Shown: in pieces, positions 15,929 through 23,926 of the stretch | How the letters are laid out: each line of letters starts with the position of its first letter | Position numbering within the stretch: the first letter of the stretch is position 1 | Assembly (NCBI GenBank): GCA_016839785.1 | Contig: JAEOTQ010000166.1 | Coordinates: 1 to 49,909, forward strand | Direction of reading: 5' to 3' | Length of the DNA stretch: 49,909 nucleotides | Source: Candidatus Hodarchaeota archaeon | GTDB taxonomy: Archaea; Asgardarchaeota; Heimdallarchaeia; Hodarchaeales; Hodarchaeaceae | Position numbers and translations under genes: made by a program | Notes under the pieces: model-generated | What the model was told of the DNA's origin: nothing | Databases searched by the model: none | Seen by the model: only the letters and a program-made list of their open reading frames with translations

Positions 15929-17080
15929 TCATTTTTCGCTTTTCTTGGATCTTGGTAAACATATTTCGGTTAGGAAATCCATGAAAGTTTTTTCTGCAGC
16001 ATTTATTTCTTGGATACTAACTCTCTCATCAGATATGTGGATTCTCTTTGGATCTCCTGGGCCATAAAGCACAAAAGGGAGATTAATTGGAGCGTTTGAA
16101 ACTAATACTGCCCCATCTGTTGCGTAATTTAATCCTGAAACAGGTTGATTTCCTGATTTTTCAATGAATTTTCTGACAAAATCATCATCTTCCGACGACT
16201 TTATTACGGGCATTGTTTGATTTATAACTAATTCAAACTTTGCAGGGCTTTCAGCAGCAAATTCTTCAATTTTTTGAGCTAAATTCTCACTAAATTCTTC
16301 TGGTTGAACAGGTGGAACTAGACGATAGTCACATTGGACCTCTGCTCGTTCTGGAACAACATTTGCAATATTTCCACCCTGTATAACCCCAATATTCAGT
16401 GTACTTCTACCTAGAATATCATCTTTGGTTTTAGGTACTGACGAATGTAGGATAGGAAAAATTTTAACTAGCTCCTCAATCGCATTTATCCCTTTTTCAG
16501 GTGCTGATCCATGAGCAGATTTACCAGAAGCAATTATTGATACCCATAAAACACCCTTTTCAGCAATACCAACTTTCAATCCTGTAGGCTCGGGAACGAT
16601 AAGAAATTCAGTTTTATCCAATAAACCTAGCTCTATAGAGGCTTTAACTCCTCCCAGTCCAACCTCTTCATCACTTGTACCTAGAAAAGTGATATTATAT
16701 TGCATATCTGAGTCTTTGAAGTTATCTTTAAACGTTTTTAAGCTGTTGAGGGCAATAGCTACTCCTGATTTCATATCAGCTGAGCCTCTTCCATAGATAT
16801 AATTATTCACCACTGTTCCTCCAAATGGATCATGTTTCCAATTATCTATGTCTCCAATTGGAACAGTATCCAGATGTCCACATATCAAAATCGTTTTATC
16901 GGCTTTACCGATAGTTAATACAATATTTCCTCGATCTTTTTCATACCAATGAGTTTCTACAGGAATATTTTCAGCTTTTGCCCAGTGTTCAATCCACTCA
17001 ATGATTTTCTTAGTTTTTCCTGGCGGATTTTCTGTTTTTATCTGAATTAAATTCTTTAATATTGATATACTATTTGTCAT
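15929..17080 (-). CDS. M20-family metallopeptidase / deacylase (ArgE/DapE-like)
   Basis: This co-catalytic zinc hydrolase keeps the family ligands and catalytic acids. Counted from an alternative upstream ATG at 17098, GHLDTVP holds His75/Asp77, GRGSADMKSG holds Asp108, SDEEVG holds the Glu pair 144/145, VPEPTG holds Glu170, and a final His is in RIHISDER. The dimerisation (lid) domain is the segment around 180-290. I prefer ATG 17080, which follows the TAA of the upstream zinc-ribbon gene by one base and suggests translational coupling; ATG 17098 would overlap it. Substrate choice among acetylornithine, succinyl-diaminopimelate, acyl amino acids or dipeptides cannot be read from the sequence. 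Confidence 0.9.
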   Translation of the reverse strand: MTNSISILKNLIQIKTENPPGKTKKIIEWIEHWAKAENIPVETHWYEKDRGNIVLTIGKADKTILICGHLDTVPIGDIDNWKHDPFGGTVVNNYIYGRGSADMKSGVAIALNSLKTFKDNFKDSDMQYNITFLGTSDEEVGLGGVKASIELGLLDKTEFLIVPEPTGLKVGIAEKGVLWVSIIASGKSAHGSAPEKGINAIEELVKIFPILHSSVPKTKDDILGRSTLNIGVIQGGNIANVVPERAEVQCDYRLVPPVQPEEFSENLAQKIEEFAAESPAKFELVINQTMPVIKSSEDDDFVRKFIEKSGNQPVSGLNYATDGAVLVSNAPINLPFVLYGPGDPKRIHISDERVSIQEINAAEKTFMDFLTEICLPRSKKSEK

Positions 17081-17081
17081 T

Positions 17082-17369
17082 TTAGGGATTATCCACATTT
17101 ACAATCTCTTGTCCGATAAACTCTTCCTTTTCGTTAACCAAATTTGCATAATCATCAACTGGGACTTCCGCATAAATAGGTCCTTTATACTCACAGTTAG
17201 AGCAGATATAAGTTGAAGGTGCAATAAACGTCAGAAAAGAAGTTTGTATTGATAACGTACTCTGCAGACAAACTGGACAAACGCGAATAACTTCCTGAGA
17301 AGTGTTCCCTCTTCGCATCATCCTTCTTATTTCTCCAAATTTTCTAAAAAATTGCCTCATCCAAATCAT
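17082..17369 (-). CDS. Small zinc-ribbon protein
   Basis: The 95-residue protein has a basic N-terminus (MRQFFRKFGEIRRMMRR) and one zinc ribbon formed by CPVC near 31-34 and CSNC near 56-59, followed by EYKGPIYAEV. Single-ribbon proteins of this form are common in archaea and mostly uncharacterised. It is coupled to the M20 peptidase gene downstream (stop and start separated by one base). A nucleic-acid-binding role is plausible from the basic N-terminus but unproven. Confidence 0.8.
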   Translation of the reverse strand: MIWMRQFFRKFGEIRRMMRRGNTSQEVIRVCPVCLQSTLSIQTSFLTFIAPSTYICSNCEYKGPIYAEVPVDDYANLVNEKEEFIGQEIVNVDNP

Positions 17370-17553
17370 GTATCAATTTTGTTTTAATGATTTAGAGTTT
17401 TCTGAAACGTTTATCAGCTTTGTTTCTATTTATCTACATCAAAAGGTGACAAAACAAAACGATTCTTGAGACGTTGTGAAAACCTTTTTTTACCTCATTA
17501 TCACAGAATATTTGTAATATAGAATAACCTTCATGCTCCAGATTTGAACCAAT

Positions 17554-18090
17554 ATGTCTCTAAATTTCAATTTTCTCGCCAAGATATTATTGCTTGGTGA
17601 ATTTCGTGTGGGAAAATCGTCGATGGTACTTCGTTACGTGGAAGACCGATTTCCAGGCGATTATATGGCCACTATTGGCGCAAATTTCCTTGTAAAATCT
17701 GTAAATTTAAATTTGGACGGAGAATCCGTTAGGGTTGGATTACAAATTTGGGATCTGGGAGGTCACACAAGGTCCACTCAAGTAGGACGTGTTTTTTTTC
17801 AGGGAGTATCTGGTGCTTTGCTTGTTTATGATCTTACTCGTCCTGACACATTAGATAAAATACCGTTATGGCAAGACCAACTCAGGAAATATTCTCCTAA
17901 TGCAAAATTGTATTTAGTGGGGAATAAGAATGATTTAAGTGATGAACGACAAATTTCTACATCAGAAGGGGAAAAAGCTCAGGAAACGTTCAAAGTTGAG
18001 CATTTTTTTGAGACTTCTGCGAAAACTGGTGATCATATCCAAGAAACATTTGAGCACATGGCATTATCGCTCATTGAACTTAATCGATAA
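17554..18090 (+). CDS. Ras/Rab-like small GTPase 2 with atypical P-loop and switch II
   Basis: The 178-residue protein is clearly of the small GTPase family: P-loop GEFRVGKS (15-22), switch-I Thr40 in YMATIGANF, NKND (124-127) and TSAKTG (154-159). Two places are unusual. The P-loop has Phe17 and Arg18 where Ras has Gly12 and Gly13. Switch II reads WDLGGHTR, giving Gly70 and His71 where Ras has Ala59-Gly60-Gln61. In Ras such changes impair GTP hydrolysis, so slow or partner-dependent hydrolysis is likely here. There is no C-terminal prenylation Cys. Its nearest neighbour, convergent, is a small unknown protein. Confidence 0.92.
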   Translation: MSLNFNFLAKILLLGEFRVGKSSMVLRYVEDRFPGDYMATIGANFLVKSVNLNLDGESVRVGLQIWDLGGHTRSTQVGRVFFQGVSGALLVYDLTRPDTLDKIPLWQDQLRKYSPNAKLYLVGNKNDLSDERQISTSEGEKAQETFKVEHFFETSAKTGDHIQETFEHMALSLIELNR

Positions 18091-18143
18091 AATGAGTTCC
18101 ATTCATATAAGTAACTACAATTCTCTTAGATGAGATTCTCAAC

Positions 18144-18500
18144 CTAGCTAGCCATTAATTCGTCAAAAGAGTTAACATGCTCAAGTGTTTCTTTGAATAG
18201 TTGTACATCTGAAGAGGTTACTTCATCATTAATTTCTAGAAATTCTAATATATCAAAAAAAAGATTTTTTGCGTTTGGAAAATTGGTTGGAGCCTCTGGA
18301 AGAGAGGAAAAAGCAAATGTTAATTTATCTGTTACTGTGGCCTCAGGTACCCGGAGAGCATTCCGAATTGTTTGTACATAAATCTCATCATCACTAATTT
18401 TTGAAGCAATTTCCATACGTTTCTTTGCAACTCGAGACGCATCATGGGATAATTTTGGTGGTGTAAAGATCCTACGGAAAAAGCGCACAAATCGGTTCAT
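18144..18500 (-). CDS. Small protein of unknown function
   Basis: I do not recognise this protein of about 118 residues. The first 20 residues are very basic and aromatic (MNRFVRFFRRIF), possibly a membrane-surface anchor or nucleic-acid contact. The rest is helical, with a acidic C-terminal half (about 75-118). An alternative GTG at 18512 would add four residues, but GGATGA abuts it directly, so ATG 18500 is preferred. It faces small GTPase 2 tail-to-tail with a 53-base gap. Confidence 0.55.
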   Translation of the reverse strand: MNRFVRFFRRIFTPPKLSHDASRVAKKRMEIASKISDDEIYVQTIRNALRVPEATVTDKLTFAFSSLPEAPTNFPNAKNLFFDILEFLEINDEVTSSDVQLFKETLEHVNSFDELMAS

Positions 18501-18661
18501 TTTGTTTGACACTCATCCAAAATTAAAAAATTAGTATATGAGTTCTTCTAATCCAATTCTTTTTAAGGCCTTTTTGCTTCTTAATGTTTACATTATTCAT
18601 ATAATTGATAAATCTTGTTATTTGAAGAGGAAAATTCTTCCATTGATTGTTAATGTTTTTT

Positions 18662-18669
18662 AAGGAGGT
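18662..18669 (+). promoter_or_regulatory. Strong ribosome binding site that decides a TTG start
   Basis: AAGGAGGT is a near-complete Shine-Dalgarno seven bases before the TTG at 18677. It lies inside the frame opened by an ATG at 18647, so the TTG rather than the ATG is the likely translation start. Confidence 0.7.
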
Positions 18670-18676
18670 CAAAGAT

Positions 18677-19729
18677 TTGGCTGAGAAACAGACTACTGGA
18701 TATTCAGAAGGGATTGTCGGAGTACGGGTAAAAAGATTCTTAGGTTTATCAGTAATAAACATCGCTAAGGAGCTTCTAGAGCAAACTGAGAAAACAGAGA
18801 GAGAAAAAGTATTGGAAACGATCATTCTTCCTCTTGTAAGGGAAACTTTTAGTCTATCTGCTGGTGATAACCCAACAGCTCAAGCCAAATTATTTCTTGC
18901 ATCCCTTGGGTTCTCCCCCTGCGAGATCGACTGGAAAGAAGATACACGGATTGGTACCATTCTCCTCGGTAAAGGGAGAATATGGCGTTCTTCCTCTGAA
19001 AAGGAGGAAAAGCTTGTAAGAAGTTTATTACTTATTGTTGTGAAAGGTTTAGGATTTGCGTTTATGGGTACTGCTGTTCAGGCATCATTCATGAATTCAG
19101 AGACATTATCACCTCGTTTCACGTATGAAATACAATTTCGTGCTGCAGAAGACGTATTTGCGGAGGTGATTGGTACAGAAGAAGAGATTCCAGGTGTTTC
19201 ATTGTCAATTACTGTTCTTTTAGACCCTATTCTTGGTACTGGTATTCGAGCACAAGATGCTGCCAGGTTTCTTATTGAAGCAACAAGAATAGTTGTAGGT
19301 GAGAACTTTCCTTCGTTATTAGAACGTAAAGATATTATTGACAAACCTTTGAAAATCCTTGAACTTTTCTACATCAATATTGATGATGCTGACAAATTAA
19401 ACGAATATGCACATCAAATAGGGGAGATAATGGTTAAAAATATCCGTTTAGAATTCCCAAATTTGAAAAATCATCAATTGCTGAAAGGTATTGGACTACT
19501 TCCCATTGATGAAATAGATGAATTATTATTCTATGGTTCCGTGGAAATCTGTGGCATGGGAGAAAGAGGATCAAATTTATCTTTCTGTCACTTTTTAGGA
19601 CAGATGTGGAGTGGTTATGCTTCTGCAGTCCTTAATAAACGATTTCATATGGATGAGGATCCACTCTGTGCAGGAGGAACAGGTACAAAATGTATTTTCA
19701 CCTTATCTGAAGTGATCAATACAAATTAA
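18677..19729 (+). CDS. V4R-like domain protein
   Basis: The protein has about 350 residues. The last 65 (about 285-350) resemble a V4R (4-vinyl-reductase-type) small-molecule-binding domain: SFCHFLGQMWSGYASAVLNK followed by a Cys-rich end with DPLCAGGTG and TKCIF. The preceding segments (GTILLGKGRIW and FTYEIQF near 100-160) hint at a second, more divergent copy. V4R domains bind hydrophobic ligands or metals and often serve as sensors or as adaptors such as BchJ- and TRAPP-related proteins. A TTG start with a strong Shine-Dalgarno is well supported. The exact ligand is unknown. Confidence 0.7.
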   Translation: MAEKQTTGYSEGIVGVRVKRFLGLSVINIAKELLEQTEKTEREKVLETIILPLVRETFSLSAGDNPTAQAKLFLASLGFSPCEIDWKEDTRIGTILLGKGRIWRSSSEKEEKLVRSLLLIVVKGLGFAFMGTAVQASFMNSETLSPRFTYEIQFRAAEDVFAEVIGTEEEIPGVSLSITVLLDPILGTGIRAQDAARFLIEATRIVVGENFPSLLERKDIIDKPLKILELFYINIDDADKLNEYAHQIGEIMVKNIRLEFPNLKNHQLLKGIGLLPIDEIDELLFYGSVEICGMGERGSNLSFCHFLGQMWSGYASAVLNKRFHMDEDPLCAGGTGTKCIFTLSEVINTN

Positions 19730-19898
19730 TGATACCTTCTTTCAACTGTCCTCTCCTTTTATTATCATCAACTCGTTTCTATAGCTTTAAAAAGGAGAGA
19801 ATGATAATATTTAGAAAATCTCACCTTAAATCAGTCTTCGATGCTTAGAAACCGAATAAAAGGTGGGTACTAGGTATTCTTACGAATGAGTGATTCTC

Positions 19899-20234
19899 AT
19901 GGTAAATTTTTGCGAAAAATGTGGTGCCTTACTACAGCCGACTAGGAATGATGATGGTTCAATTTCTCTGTACTGTAAAGTATGCAAGGAAGAATCCAAA
20001 GAAGAATTCAAGAATCAATCATACCAAATAAAATCGAAAATTGACCATTCAGAGAAAGATAGGCTGACTGTGATTGAAGACGAGTTTGATGTTCGACCAA
20101 CCGCTCGTGTAATCTGCCCAAAGTGTAGTCACAACGAAGCTCGTTATTGGGAGGCTGAAGATAGACGAAAGGAAGAATGGGAAACAACTACCTATTATCA
20201 ATGTTCTAAGTGTAATTGGGTATGGTCTGAGTGA
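19899..20234 (+). CDS. TFS/TFIIS-like transcription factor (RPB9-like zinc ribbons)
   Basis: The 111 residues have the two zinc ribbons of archaeal TFS. The N-terminal one has Cys5, Cys8, Cys26 and Cys29; the C-terminal one has Cys73, Cys76, Cys102 and Cys105. TFS stimulates transcript cleavage by RNA polymerase with an acidic pair at the tip of the C-terminal ribbon, usually within RSADEPET. Here that tip reads RRKEEWET, with Glu92-Glu93 in place of Asp-Glu and Trp in place of Pro. It may be a variant TFS. ATG 19899 is chosen because GAGTGA lies five bases upstream; GTG 19890 is the alternative. Confidence 0.85.
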   Translation: MVNFCEKCGALLQPTRNDDGSISLYCKVCKEESKEEFKNQSYQIKSKIDHSEKDRLTVIEDEFDVRPTARVICPKCSHNEARYWEAEDRRKEEWETTTYYQCSKCNWVWSE

Positions 20235-20292
20235 TTTTATTCAGATTTCTTGCGAAATCAATCTGACAAGAGGATTCTCACAATATTTCGTT

Positions 20293-20802
20293 TCATTCAG
20301 GGAGTGAAAATTCCCAGCCGCAGTGAAAATCTCTTTCTAGATCGTCTGGTGGGCAAGCAATAACTTTAGTCTGAATTCGAGGATCTATAGTTTCTGCAAA
20401 ACCAGCATATTCCACTAGGCCAACTTCCTTGCATGGAAAATGGGGTAGTTTCTTTCTTTCGCGAGCAGCTTGGACCCTACAAGTTTGCATTTTGAAAACC
20501 AATTTGATGGGAGAGATTCTATCAATTTCTTGGACATTAATGGTTGCATAAAGACGAAATGAGAGAGCTTTTTCTAATCCCTCTAAACCTGATCCTTCTT
20601 GAATATTAAATACATTCATTATACGTTTTGCTTCCACAGTCGTGAACTTCTTCCATCCTTCTTTGTCAATTTGAATGGCTTCCTCTAAGCCATGTCTCTT
20701 TTCTGCAGCTAAAAACCAACATCCATCGTGTGCTAACCAATTTTTGGCGTACATTCTGATAATTTTTATTAGGTCCTCTTTTGCTAATTTTTCTAATTCC
20801 AT
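20293..20802 (-). CDS. DUF6125-like protein
   Basis: The 169-residue protein matches a family I recall as DUF6125. Features are NWLAHDGCWFLAAE near 21-34, a helical region with EAKRIM near 57, FRLYATIN near 83, and a Cys-containing CRVQAARERKKLPHFPCKE near 108-126, followed by FAETIDPRI, CPPD and a CGWEF end. The spaced Cys and aromatic residues suggest metal or cofactor binding, but no function is established to my knowledge. It lies four bases after the kinase-like gene at 20807 on the minus strand and is likely translated from the same message. Name from memory, so moderate certainty. Confidence 0.65.
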   Translation of the reverse strand: MELEKLAKEDLIKIIRMYAKNWLAHDGCWFLAAEKRHGLEEAIQIDKEGWKKFTTVEAKRIMNVFNIQEGSGLEGLEKALSFRLYATINVQEIDRISPIKLVFKMQTCRVQAARERKKLPHFPCKEVGLVEYAGFAETIDPRIQTKVIACPPDDLERDFHCGWEFSLPE

Positions 20803-20806
20803 TTCT

Positions 20807-21493
20807 TTATCCCTCGCTGATTGAATTTGGATATTTTTTCTTCAACAGTTCGATGATAATTTCTTCAAGATCACTAATCGAAAACGTTTCATTTCTCAAT
20901 GTGAGGTCAAAAAACTTCTTTTCCCGGAAGGAAATCTCATAAATTCTCTCTAGTCGATCTCCGTCAGTTTGATCGCGGGATTGAATTTTTTTTATTAGTT
21001 CTTCCTCATTCATACGGAATTCTGCCCGGGTAGGATCGTTGCTTATTCGTTTTGCTATTACATGTGCAGCAACTTCCAACCAAATAGTAGTACCATGGGT
21101 TCCAATGGCAAATGGGGCCATTCTTCCTACAAAAATTCCCCCTTCAAGTAGTGCCGTCTTCAATGCGTGTTTTTCAATCCCTAAATCTACCTTTTCTGCA
21201 AATTCATTGTCTTTAGTGCTTTTAATATGCGCCATGAATTCGTCCATGTTCTTTTCATCCCATCCCGATTCAACAGCTATCTTTCTGACGAATTCTCCAG
21301 CGTGAACCAATCTTAGAGAAAGATTATGATGAATTTCGAAATATCTCTGAACAATTAATGCTACAGTATCTTTTCCAGTACCTGAAAACCCCCCAATTGC
21401 AATTATGGGAGTTTTTTTCTTGTTGATTTCTTGTGAAAATTCGGAAAGGAGTGATTTTTCAAATTCCTTCAGGCGAGGTATGAGGGTACCCAT
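20807..21493 (-). CDS. Cytidylate-kinase-like P-loop kinase
   Basis: The 228-residue protein has a Walker A motif GGFSGTGKDT at 34-43 and the arrangement of archaeal CMP kinases: HAGEFVRKIA near 70, EGGIFVGRMA near 116, a lid region rich in Arg, and FFDLTLRNE near the C-terminus. Archaeal CMP kinases are usually nearer 180-200 residues, and this one has an N-terminal helix of about 28 residues. It could phosphorylate CMP/dCMP or a related nucleotide or nucleoside. It heads a two-gene minus-strand unit with the DUF6125-like gene. Exact substrate is uncertain. Confidence 0.78.
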   Translation of the reverse strand: MGTLIPRLKEFEKSLLSEFSQEINKKKTPIIAIGGFSGTGKDTVALIVQRYFEIHHNLSLRLVHAGEFVRKIAVESGWDEKNMDEFMAHIKSTKDNEFAEKVDLGIEKHALKTALLEGGIFVGRMAPFAIGTHGTTIWLEVAAHVIAKRISNDPTRAEFRMNEEELIKKIQSRDQTDGDRLERIYEISFREKKFFDLTLRNETFSISDLEEIIIELLKKKYPNSISEG

Positions 21494-21510
21494 ATTTTAT
21501 GCAGCGTCCA

Positions 21511-22293
21511 CTATTTAAAATTAGGTTTTCTTTTGTTGAGGAATGCATTGACCCCTTCTTTGACATCCTCATGTGCAAAGCATAGGGCAAATAATTCACC
21601 TTCCATCCTTATTGCATCAAGAAGGGAATTTTCAGGACCTCTGTTAATAGCTTCTTTAGCCATATTCAAAGCAAATGATGGCCCCTTTGCTAGACGGGAG
21701 GCTAATTTTAGAGTTTCTTCTTCGAGATTTTCAGCAGGTACTACTCTGTTAACTAGTCCGAATGATTTTGCAGTTTCTGCATCAATATTCTCACCCAAAA
21801 AGATCATTTCTTTGGCTCTACCTGATCCTACTAAGCGTGTTAATCGTTGCGTTCCCCCAGCACCAGGAATCAATCCTAGTTTTATTTCTGGTTGTCCTAC
21901 AATGGCTGTGTTACTGGCTATTCGTATATCACAGGCCATGGCCAATTCAATACCTCCTCCTAAACAATAACCGTTAATCGAAGCAATCACAGGGATAGGT
22001 AAATCTTCAAGCTTATTCAGAGTTTCTTGGAGTCTCAAGATGATGTTCCTAATGGTTATTGGAGATTTTCCTTCAAACATAGTAATGTCTGCACCTGCGA
22101 TGAAGGATTTTTTTCCTACACCTGTAATTACCACAACCTTGGTATCTTCAGATTGAGATAACTGTTCAACACAATCATGCAATTCTTCAATTGTTTTTTC
22201 GTTTAAAGCATTCAGTGCTTTTTCGCGGTTTATTTTTATTGTAGTTATCCGATTCTCTGTAGTAACAATAATATTAGAATAAGTCATAGTCAA
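21511..22293 (-). CDS. Enoyl-CoA hydratase/isomerase (crotonase family)
   Basis: This 260-residue crotonase hydrates or isomerises enoyl-CoA esters. The oxyanion-hole segments are FIAGADI (64-70) and YCLGGGIELA (109-118). Both catalytic acids of true hydratases are present: Glu116, and Glu136 in GQPEIKLGLIPGAGG. The start is TTG 22293 with AGGATGA upstream, or ATG 22287. It fits fatty-acid or amino-acid degradation, or a reverse beta-oxidation-like route. No other beta-oxidation gene is adjacent, so the pathway cannot be decided. Confidence 0.92.
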   Translation of the reverse strand: MTMTYSNIIVTTENRITTIKINREKALNALNEKTIEELHDCVEQLSQSEDTKVVVITGVGKKSFIAGADITMFEGKSPITIRNIILRLQETLNKLEDLPIPVIASINGYCLGGGIELAMACDIRIASNTAIVGQPEIKLGLIPGAGGTQRLTRLVGSGRAKEMIFLGENIDAETAKSFGLVNRVVPAENLEEETLKLASRLAKGPSFALNMAKEAINRGPENSLLDAIRMEGELFALCFAHEDVKEGVNAFLNKRKPNFK

Positions 22294-22439
22294 TAATCAT
22301 CCTACTAAAATTATAAAAAAGCCTCTTGTTGAAGAATTCAAATATCTATTGGGAAATGAGATATTCTGAATGCAAGGGATGAAAATTAATCGTAATTATC
22401 CCCTCAAATGGATTACTTCAGTTGTTCCCCCACAACAAA

Positions 22440-22447
22440 TTATATAA
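22440..22447 (+). promoter_or_regulatory. TATA box for the helical-repeat gene
   Basis: The sequence ttatataa lies about 55 bases before the GTG at 22497. Transcription would begin near 22470 and leave a short leader containing GAGG. Motif match only. Confidence 0.5.
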
Positions 22448-22496
22448 GATATCTTGAGGATTTTCTATGCCGTTTACTATAAAATGAGGATTTAGA

Positions 22497-23924
22497 GTGA
22501 AACATCTTACTCCGTTTGCAGAATTTTTGCTTGAACGTCTAAAATCTGCTTCGGTGACTGAACAGGAAGCGTTAGCAATTGCAATGGGGTTTGAACCAAA
22601 TATTAATACTAAAATTCGATTTAAATACCTTGAAAGGGCTGTTGAAAGTCAGAATGTAAGTGTTAGAAGGGCAGGAATAATTGGAATAGCCTTTTCATCT
22701 ATCCTAAAAGAAGGGAAAACACCCAAACACCAACAAAAAGTCTTGAAAAAGCATTTCAAAGATCCTCTTTCTTCAATCAGAATAACATCAGCACTAGGAC
22801 AAGGGATTAATGCTTACTTCACACATAACTCCAAGGTCAAGAAAAAAATCACTAAAGAAATCAAAAAGAAGATTAAAAAGCAATCGGCGCAGGTGAAACA
22901 AGGTCTTGTCATCAGCATGGGGCTTCTCGGAGGAAAACATAAATCTACAAAAAAGGATTTCAAATATTTAATGGAATCCTATCCAGCTTTTAAAGTTGAA
23001 AATCCTACACTTTATGTTATAGGTTTTGTTTTAAATGCGATAAATGCGGGGAATCCAGAAAATGCCGCGGATTTCATTTTAGAATCGATTATCCCCCCTT
23101 TAACGAGCAAAGAAAGTAGACGGATAGCAATTATCTGTTATGCATTCCTAATCCCTCTCATAGCAGATCCCTTTTTACGAATGGAAAAGCTAAAAAGGCT
23201 TATTCATGGAGAATTCGAATTTCAATCAAAATTTGGAACGGATCTTGCAATAATTTTCACTTTTTTTTCTTTATATGAGGATGAACCGATGAAACGAAAA
23301 TTTTTGCATTCTCTAGACCAGATAAAAGAACTAGACCCAGATTATGGTCAGATTTTTCAAATCTTATCCACTAATAACCAGATAATGGAAATTTTGATAG
23401 ACCTAATAAGAAGCAATACAATGGATATTAAAGCTGCAGGCATTAATGCAAGCTTCTTTTTGGAAACAACTGAAGAGAAGATAGATCTTGAGCCATTTAT
23501 TCAGGAGGGGTTCACTCAGCGAGATTCAGGCTATTTTGGACGCTTTTTAATCCTATTAAGATCATTTTCTTTTTGTTTACTTGAAAATAAATATTCCTAT
23601 GCAATTTATTTTGAACCATTTATTCATTCCAGTGATCAGCAGGTGAAACGAATTGCTAGCCTTGCATTTTCATGTCTTTATCAGATGAATCCAGAAAATG
23701 AAGAAAACCTGGATCTCATTGAACGTCTACGAAAAGAGCAAGATGAAAATGTTCGTTGGGGGTTGATCATAGGGTCATCATTACCCCAGATTATCGGAAA
23801 ATCAGCTTTGGATGATGAACTCATATTAGGAATGCTATTGTTATGCTTAGGTTTTACAGAGGCGGGTATGTCCTTAGTTTTATCGCAAGCAATGGTTCCT
23901 GCTTTTTATCAAGAAAAAGAATAG
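22497..23924 (+). CDS. HEAT/PC-type alpha-solenoid protein
   Basis: The 475-residue protein is a run of helical pairs. Small-residue-rich helices such as VRRAGIIGIAFSSI (56-69), IRITSALGQGINAY (94-107) and VKQGLVISMGLLGG (133-146) recur and recall HEAT or proteasome/cyclosome repeats. A Lys-rich stretch at 113-130 breaks the pattern. No catalytic motif or signal peptide is seen. Such solenoids serve as scaffolds; the resemblance to Rpn1/Rpn2-type repeats is only stylistic. The GTG start has GAGG eight bases upstream. It converges on the acyl-CoA synthetase gene with a two-base gap. Confidence 0.7.
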   Translation: MKHLTPFAEFLLERLKSASVTEQEALAIAMGFEPNINTKIRFKYLERAVESQNVSVRRAGIIGIAFSSILKEGKTPKHQQKVLKKHFKDPLSSIRITSALGQGINAYFTHNSKVKKKITKEIKKKIKKQSAQVKQGLVISMGLLGGKHKSTKKDFKYLMESYPAFKVENPTLYVIGFVLNAINAGNPENAADFILESIIPPLTSKESRRIAIICYAFLIPLIADPFLRMEKLKRLIHGEFEFQSKFGTDLAIIFTFFSLYEDEPMKRKFLHSLDQIKELDPDYGQIFQILSTNNQIMEILIDLIRSNTMDIKAAGINASFFLETTEEKIDLEPFIQEGFTQRDSGYFGRFLILLRSFSFCLLENKYSYAIYFEPFIHSSDQQVKRIASLAFSCLYQMNPENEENLDLIERLRKEQDENVRWGLIIGSSLPQIIGKSALDDELILGMLLLCLGFTEAGMSLVLSQAMVPAFYQEKE

Positions 23925-23926
23925 TT

